From Herpetosiphon sp042688385 (GTDB lineage: Bacteria; Chloroflexota; Chloroflexia; Chloroflexales; Herpetosiphonaceae), in contig NZ_JBHUPY010000020.1 of assembly GCF_042688385.1 (NCBI RefSeq), forward strand, positions 24,261 through 88,260: a DNA stretch of 64,000 nucleotides. Reading direction: 5' to 3'. Position numbers and translations under genes: made by a program. Positions 59,601-64,000 of this stretch are shown here, piece after piece. Every line of letters begins with the position of its first letter. Positions within the stretch are counted from its first letter, which is position 1. A model generated the notes under the pieces. It searched no databases. It was given only the letters and a program-made list of their open reading frames with translations, and was not told the DNA's origin.

Positions 59601-61072
59601 GTGTCGTCGCCCATCGAGCCAATGGGTTCAGCGCCTTCGCGACCCATTGGCTTGAGCACCATCGCCAAGTTTTCGTCGGTATAGCCAAAGGCTGCTTGCA
59701 AACGAAGCAGATCGTCGGGGCTGAGTTCAACGTCGGCTTCGGTGTAGGCGGCAACCAATTCGGCCAAATCGACGCTTTTGTTTTGCAGCCATTTGCCGTA
59801 GGGCTGACGAGCTGCAAACATCGCTTTGATCGCGGTGTTATCCAGCAATTGGCCTTTAATCAGATCAACGGCGATCATTTGGCCTGGGCCAAGCCGACCC
59901 TTGCGAATAATTCGATCTTCGTCGACTGGCGTTGCGCCAACTTCGCTGCCCACAACCACTAAACCATCGTCGGTGACGATATAGCGGGCTGGGCGCAAGC
60001 CATTGCGATCCAAGGCCGAGCCAACAATTTTGCCATCACAGAAGGTCATGGCGGCAGGGCCGTCCCAGGCTTCCATCAAATTGGCGTGCCACTGGTAGAA
60101 ATCGCGCACATCTTGTGGGAGATCATCGATATGTTCCCATGCTTCGGGCATCATCATTAATAAGGAATGGCGCACATCGCGGCCAGCCCGCACCAACAGC
60201 TCTAGCACATTATCGAATTGGGCTGAATCGCTGCCGCGTTCGTCGACAATTGGTGCAAGTTCGCGCACATTGCCAAGCAACGGGCTTGAAAGATGGGCTT
60301 CGCGGGCACGCATCCAGTTCACATTGCCAGCCAAGGTGTTGATTTCGCCGTTGTGGCTGACGACACGGAAGGGTTGAGCGCGGCTCCAGGTTGGCATGGT
60401 GTTGGTTGAATAGCGTTGGTGGTAGACCGCAGCGCTGGCGCTATAGTCGGCATCGGCCAAATCGGGATAGAACAAGGCCAAGCGACTGGGCAGCATCAGG
60501 CCTTTATAAACAATCGTGCGACAAGAAAGTGAAGGAATGTAGAGGTCGATGTTCTCGGCGAGGGCTGTGCGTTCGGCGCGGCGGCGGGCGCGGTAGAGTT
60601 CCCGTTCAAAGCTATCGTCGTCCATCGTGGCTGGGCGATCGACCCATACTTGCTCAATTTGGGGGCAAATATCACGGGCAATTGGGCCAAGTTGCTCACG
60701 ATCAAGCGGTACTTCACGCCAACCAAGCGGTCGTAAGCCTCGCCAGACGAGGGCATCGTCGATCAATTCGCGGGCGCGTTCGGTATTCGTGGTTGGTAGA
60801 AAGATCATGCCAACCGCAATCCGCTGCGGGTTCGCCAAAATCCGGCGGGCAGCTAATTCACGGGCCATAAATGCGCGTGGGATAGTGGTTAAGAGGCCAG
60901 CGCCATCACCTGTCAGACCGTCGGCGGCAATCCCACCGCGATGGGTCAGACTGCCAAGCGCCGCGAGGGCTAAGCTCACTGTTGCATGGGTTGGTTTTCC
61001 ATCAATTCGAGCGACAAAGCCAATGCCACATGCATCATGTTCAAAGCGTGGGTCATACAACAGGCGGTTCAT
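56615..61072 (-). CDS. gltB: Glutamate synthase large subunit
   Basis: A 1485-residue enzyme that makes two glutamates from glutamine and 2-oxoglutarate. The amidotransferase nucleophile is C14 in EHDACGIGFVARIDG; the first 13 residues would be removed as a propeptide, as in relatives. The central and FMN-binding (beta/alpha)8 domain includes SGEGGEDPARFGTEK and GEGGQIPGNKV. The [3Fe-4S] ligands follow C-x5-C-x4-C (C1115, C1121, C1126) in CVMARACHNNTCPVGIATQ. The C-terminal GXGXG beta-helix ends the protein. No gltD lies beside it, so it may use ferredoxin or a distant small subunit. Confidence 0.97.
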   Translation of the reverse strand: MNRLLYDPRFEHDACGIGFVARIDGKPTHATVSLALAALGSLTHRGGIAADGLTGDGAGLLTTIPRAFMARELAARRILANPQRIAVGMIFLPTTNTERARELIDDALVWRGLRPLGWREVPLDREQLGPIARDICPQIEQVWVDRPATMDDDSFERELYRARRRAERTALAENIDLYIPSLSCRTIVYKGLMLPSRLALFYPDLADADYSASAAVYHQRYSTNTMPTWSRAQPFRVVSHNGEINTLAGNVNWMRAREAHLSSPLLGNVRELAPIVDERGSDSAQFDNVLELLVRAGRDVRHSLLMMMPEAWEHIDDLPQDVRDFYQWHANLMEAWDGPAAMTFCDGKIVGSALDRNGLRPARYIVTDDGLVVVGSEVGATPVDEDRIIRKGRLGPGQMIAVDLIKGQLLDNTAIKAMFAARQPYGKWLQNKSVDLAELVAAYTEADVELSPDDLLRLQAAFGYTDENLAMVLKPMGREGAEPIGSMGDDTPMAVFSNLARPVYGYLKQRFAEVTNPPIDPLREQLVMSLSIRLGPRHNILIERPDQAHQIALASPILRNHELAALRACPDRSFGTATLDTTFPVTDDAQWIEHALDDLCSSADRALDSGATILVLSDREVAPQRIAIPTVLALGAVHHHLIRTGRRSTCSLIVETGEAHEVHHVAVLVGNGAEAVNPYVAIATIREIAKERSRTPITADQAEDNYVHSLEKGLLKVMSKMGISTVDSYCGAQIFEAIGLSDAVIARCLTGTPSRFGGADWQRLGRESYKRHAQAFGLEKPALSHPGLYKFRKDGEYHAFQPAVVHALQKAVRAAVDNGADFEAGYATYREYSDLLNQRQPSDPRDLLDFVATEPIAIDQVESIETIVKRFSTAAISYGSLSAEAHETLAIAMNRLGGMSNSGEGGEDPARFGTEKVSAIKQIASGRFGVTPSYLMHARELQIKMAQGSKPGEGGQIPGNKVTEDIARTRHTTPGVTLISPPPHHDIYSIEDLAQLIYDMRTINPTAAVSVKLVSEMGVGTIAAGVVKGGADVVLISGNSGGTGASPLSSIKNVGIPWEIGLAETQQTLMINQLRDRVRVRADGGLRTGRDVVMAALLGADEYSFGTSALIAEGCVMARACHNNTCPVGIATQRPDLRAKFPGKPEHVMAFMQFIAQEVRELLAQLGARSLNEIIGRVELLRQRQTNNPDHDALDLSPLLGLANAGPRRYNGMPQLVGIDRLNQFLVDSALPSAKAGQEVIINAEITNEDRSTGITLAGELALLKNTGHVSMNFAGSAGQSFAAFATRGMQLNLVGDANDYVGKGLAGGEVVIKPRPNAQFLAHEATILGNTALYGATSGSLYAAGRAGERFAVRNSGAVAIIEGIGEHGCEYMTGGTVVVLGSTGNNFGAGMSGGQAFVYDPSQRFLGRLNDEMVIAERVASPLVADHLRELIERHAALTGSVLANEILANWEDQQSAFWHVVSKAAHVAAAQNNQPELAKVAA

Positions 61073-61343
61073 GCGAGGTCTCCTTTCGCGCAGGGAGTTG
61101 GCAAATACGCGACGGCGTTAGCAACGCTGCCCTATACCATGGCGCATTTTCAGGTAGCACAAAGAAACGTTGGGTAAACCACCAGCGTCATCGCTGCGGG
61201 AGAGCCTTCATTGGTGCATTCTGCATCATCGCAGGAGGGGAAACCTAGTTCGGCAGGTTGCCGAGTTGAGTTTTTTGGTTGGGCAAAAAGTTGGCGAACA
61301 AATTGGATTTAGACCAGAGGTGTGTTAAATCAGAGTTAAAGCC

Positions 61344-61372
61344 ATTCTATGTTAATTTGTGCAATGTGTCAA
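61344..61372 (-). promoter_or_regulatory. Promoter of gltB
   Basis: The minus-strand TTGACA (61367-61372) and TAGAAT (61344-61349) are 17 bases apart. The predicted leader is about 265 bases and contains a TCGGCA-acc-TGCCGA hairpin, but no riboswitch class was recognised. AAAGGAG precedes the gltB ATG. Confidence 0.75.
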
Positions 61373-61426
61373 TTGGCTTTTGGGTAAACTGCATAACACA
61401 CTGCGTCATAATGGGATGCAATTTGC

Positions 61427-61455
61427 TTGACATGTGTATAGGGGCGTGTTAATCT
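61427..61455 (+). promoter_or_regulatory. Promoter of the rel gene
   Basis: TTGACA (61427-61432) and TAATCT (61450-61455) are 17 bases apart. The promoter lies back to back with the gltB promoter, about 55 bases away. Confidence 0.7.
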
Positions 61456-61523
61456 GTTCGCTACAATCAGCAAAAAATTGATCGCGACACAACAGCGCAA
61501 TGCCGCTAGAAACGAGGGTCATT

Positions 61524-63779
61524 ATGGACCTCGCACCTCATATGCCTAGTTCTTATAATGATGATGCTACCCATAGCGAGAGCACAAAACACACCACAGC
61601 CACTCCCGCTAGTTCGCCGCAAGTTCATGAAAGCGAAGCGCTAATCAGCCGCATGCGTACCTATTGGCCGCTTGATGAGTTTCAGCTGATCGAACGGGCC
61701 TGGGATGTAGCCAAAGAGGCTCACGCCCCGCAAGTGCGCAAATCGGGCGAGCCATATTTTTTGCATCCGGTGCAAGTGGCCCATATTTTGGTCGATATGA
61801 AGCTCGACCCCGAATCGGTTGCAGCAGCGCTTTTGCACGATGTGGTTGAAGATACGCCAATTACGCTCGATCAAATTCGCGCCGATTTTGGCCGCGAAGT
61901 CGCGCATATCGTCGATGGCGTAACCAAATTGAGCAAGCTCGAAGCCAAAAGCATCGAAGAAGCCCAAGCCATCACCTATCGCAAGATGTTTATTGCGATG
62001 GCCGATGACCCGCGCGTGGTGCTGATTAAGCTGGCCGACCGCTTGCACAATATGCGCACGCTTGGCCCAATGCGCCCCGACAAGCAGCAACGCATCGCCC
62101 GTGAAACCCTTGAAGTTTATGCGCCACTCGCCCATCGCTTGGGGATTTGGCAGTTCAAGTGGGAGCTTGAAGACCTTTCGTTTCGTTATATGAACCCAGA
62201 AAAGTATAGCGAAATTGGTCGCCAGCTCAACTTGCGCCGCGAAACCCGCGAACGGATTGTGCAACGGGTGATCGCCCGCCTCAAACAGATTCTTGATCGC
62301 GATAACATTAAAGCTGAAGTAACTGGCCGCCCCAAACACATCTATTCGATTGCGCGCAAAATGGAGCGCAAGAATGTCAGCCTCGATCAAATTTACGATC
62401 AATTGGCTGTGCGGGTGATGGTTACAACTGTTGATGAATGCTACCGTGTGTTGGGCCTTGTCCACTCGACTTGGATTCCAATTATGAGTGAATTCGACGA
62501 TTATATTGCTGTTCCCAAAGAGAGCATGTATCGTTCGCTGCATACAACTGTGGTGATTCCAGGCGAGCAGCCGTGTGAAGTGCAAATTCGAACCTACGAA
62601 ATGCACGAAGTCTCAGAATATGGGATTGCAGCACACTGGCGCTATAAAGAAGGCTTTGGCAATCGCAACGATCAATCATTTGAAACCAAATTGGCTTGGC
62701 TGCGCTCAGCAATCAACGGCCAGCGCGACCTTGATCCGACCGAGTTTTTCGAGTCGGTCAAAGAAGATGTGCTGCGCGATCAGGTGTTTGTGCTAACTCC
62801 CAAGGGCAAAATTATTGATTTGCCCAAAGGTTCAAGCCCAATTGATTTTGCCTATCGGATTCACTCCGAGGTCGGCAACCGCTGTATCGGTGCGCGCGTC
62901 AATAACAAACCAGTGCCGCTTTATTATCAACTCCAACACGGCGAAATTGTCGATGTTGTGACCAGCAAAGTGCCGCGTGGCCCTTCGCGCGACTGGCTCG
63001 AATATGTTAAATCGAATGGTGCACGCACCCATATCAAACGCTGGTTCCGTCGCCAAGAAAACGATGTCAACATCACTGCTGGCCGTGAATTAATCGAAAA
63101 AGAACTCAAACGCCTGGGTGTGCGCCCAACCATGGAAGAGTTGCTGCGCGCCAATGCCATGAAAAATAGCGAAGATTTTCTGGCGGCAATTGGTAATGGC
63201 GATCTCTCGCCGCGCCAAGCAATTCAGCGGGTGCTGAGCGACAAAAACACCGAGGATGAACCGCTGGCGGCGATTCCTACGATTGCCCCGCCAGCGAAGC
63301 CGGTCAAGCAAGGCACAATTACTGTGCGTGGTGAGGCCGATGTGTATACCCGCATCGCTCACTGTTGTAATCCAGTCTATCCCGAGGCGGTTATTGGCTA
63401 TACAACGCGTGGCCATGGCATCACCGTTCACCGCATGGATTGTTATAACGTTTTGCATGAGCGTAACCGCGAACGCCTGATCGATGTTGAATGGGGCGGA
63501 GCGACTGAAAAACAATCGTATCCTGTACCAATTCGCATCGAAGCTTGGGATCGAGTGGGCCTCTGGCGCGACGTGACCAATGCAATTGCTGATGGCAATA
63601 TCAACATTCAAGCAGTTCAGCAATTGGATAATAAACATCACGGACGGGCAACCTTGCTGGCAACCATCCGCATCGAGAGCATCGATCAACTTAGTCGCAT
63701 TTTGGATAAACTCAATCGCGTCAAGGATGTGATCGAGGCTCGCCGCGAAAATACCGTGGCCGGCACGATGATTGGCTAG
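61524..63779 (+). CDS. rel: Long RSH-family (p)ppGpp synthetase/hydrolase
   Basis: A 751-residue protein, with ATG 61524 after GAGGG; ATG 61500 is an alternative. The HD hydrolase domain looks intact: YFLHPVQVAHIL, LLHDVVEDT (H105, D106, E109, D110) and KLADRLHNMRTL. The synthetase domain has YDQLAVRVMV and the catalytic CEVQIRTYEMH. At the charge-reversal motif it has EFDD (E323-D326), the EXDD form known from RelA, not the RXKD form of bifunctional enzymes. The next block is PKESMYRSLHTTV instead of the usual PKPNGYQSLHT. TGS, a zinc-finger/helical region (RIAHCCNPVYPEAVIGY) and a C-terminal ACT domain follow. It governs the stringent response to uncharged tRNA. Confidence 0.95.
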   Translation: MDLAPHMPSSYNDDATHSESTKHTTATPASSPQVHESEALISRMRTYWPLDEFQLIERAWDVAKEAHAPQVRKSGEPYFLHPVQVAHILVDMKLDPESVAAALLHDVVEDTPITLDQIRADFGREVAHIVDGVTKLSKLEAKSIEEAQAITYRKMFIAMADDPRVVLIKLADRLHNMRTLGPMRPDKQQRIARETLEVYAPLAHRLGIWQFKWELEDLSFRYMNPEKYSEIGRQLNLRRETRERIVQRVIARLKQILDRDNIKAEVTGRPKHIYSIARKMERKNVSLDQIYDQLAVRVMVTTVDECYRVLGLVHSTWIPIMSEFDDYIAVPKESMYRSLHTTVVIPGEQPCEVQIRTYEMHEVSEYGIAAHWRYKEGFGNRNDQSFETKLAWLRSAINGQRDLDPTEFFESVKEDVLRDQVFVLTPKGKIIDLPKGSSPIDFAYRIHSEVGNRCIGARVNNKPVPLYYQLQHGEIVDVVTSKVPRGPSRDWLEYVKSNGARTHIKRWFRRQENDVNITAGRELIEKELKRLGVRPTMEELLRANAMKNSEDFLAAIGNGDLSPRQAIQRVLSDKNTEDEPLAAIPTIAPPAKPVKQGTITVRGEADVYTRIAHCCNPVYPEAVIGYTTRGHGITVHRMDCYNVLHERNRERLIDVEWGGATEKQSYPVPIRIEAWDRVGLWRDVTNAIADGNINIQAVQQLDNKHHGRATLLATIRIESIDQLSRILDKLNRVKDVIEARRENTVAGTMIG

Positions 63780-63835
63780 CCTAAGAACATAGAGCAAAGC
63801 TGTAATGGGACATTGGATTGACAACGAGGAGCATG

Positions 63836-63980
63836 CCCTCACCCCCCAGTCCCCTCTCCCACTGGACGCGGGCGCGGGGGAGCAACCGTTTTCACCGCGC
63901 AGTGCGGCAGAACCACGCGATTAAAGCCCCTCGCCCGCTGCGTGGGTTTAAGGGCGGACAGGTTGGGGAATGGGTAGTAA
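63836..63980. repeat. Palindromic GAGGGG repeat, degenerate copy 6; no gene seen from 63780 to the window end
   Basis: It begins with the shared flank CATTGGATTG (63811-63820) and CCCTCACCCCCCAGTCCCCT. The right half is partly eroded (CCCCTCGCCCGCTGCGTGGG, then GGTTGGGG). No gene is seen from 63780 to the window end. Confidence 0.65.
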
Positions 63981-64000
63981 TTAAGTGTTAGGGGATAGCC

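Noticed and set aside
61073..61337. Riboswitch in the gltB leader
   Set aside because: Hairpins are present, but none of the known conserved cores (glutamine, FMN, cobalamin, TPP, T-box) could be recognised.
61641..62606. Long antisense open frame (321 codons) over rel
   Set aside because: It lies wholly opposite a well-conserved gene, has no family features, and arises from the codon bias of the sense gene.

Overview
The window looks like chromosomal DNA of a Chloroflexota bacterium, most like the genus Herpetosiphon. That placement is from memory of gene families and style, not from a search. The supporting signs are RsbR-like STAS proteins, a very large secreted subtilase ending in YLPWVNKN, a T-box-controlled leuS, frequent 'TTGGC' style codon use, and dispersed GC-rich palindromic repeats between genes. 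Nearly all of the window is coding. No rRNA, tRNA, CRISPR array or transposase gene was seen.

Layout. 0-7.3 kb: a truncated AT-rich hypothetical gene and a membrane protein, three STAS-domain regulators, and leuS preceded by a T-box leader. 7.3-14.4 kb: a 2183-residue secreted S8 protease. 14.5-19.7 kb (minus strand): RNase J with a tiny overlapping upstream ORF, a small membrane protein, and a fsa-pgsA-plsY-udg run. 19.9-30 kb: lipoproteins, a methyltransferase, the redox sensor Rex, a split two-component pair, an orphan integrase-like N-terminal domain and a Tat-exported PhoX-type protein. 30-37.3 kb (plus strand): peptide deformylase, then a surface-polysaccharide group (UDP-xylose synthase type SDR, O-antigen ligase, second epimerase, flippase-like membrane protein, DinB protein, glycosyltransferase).

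37.3-52.8 kb (minus strand) is a nearly complete branched-chain amino acid locus. In transcription order it reads leader peptide(s), ilvD, ilvB, ilvN, a 40-residue small ORF, ilvC, leuA, pheA, cimA, ilvE, a GNAT gene, leuC, leuD, leuB. It holds two entry routes, citramalate (cimA) and isopropylmalate (leuA), plus prephenate dehydratase. Upstream of ilvD there is a consensus promoter, a 30-codon leader ORF with 13 Ile/Leu/Val codons, an intrinsic terminator, and an alternative pairing partner located in the last codons of the leader. This is a classical attenuator. A second small ORF with a strong ribosome binding site lies between that terminator and ilvD.

52.9-56.4 kb: lipoproteins, an intact paralogue of the gene cut at base 1, and a PAS histidine kinase. 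56.6-61.1 kb: gltB without gltD. 61.5-63.8 kb: a long Rel (p)ppGpp enzyme. Amino acid supply is a common thread: the leuS T-box, the ilv attenuator, gltB and rel all answer to or make amino acid signals. Repeats with nested inverted arms sit between many genes, and a second 'CGAAG' repeat family tends to begin at or just after stop codons.
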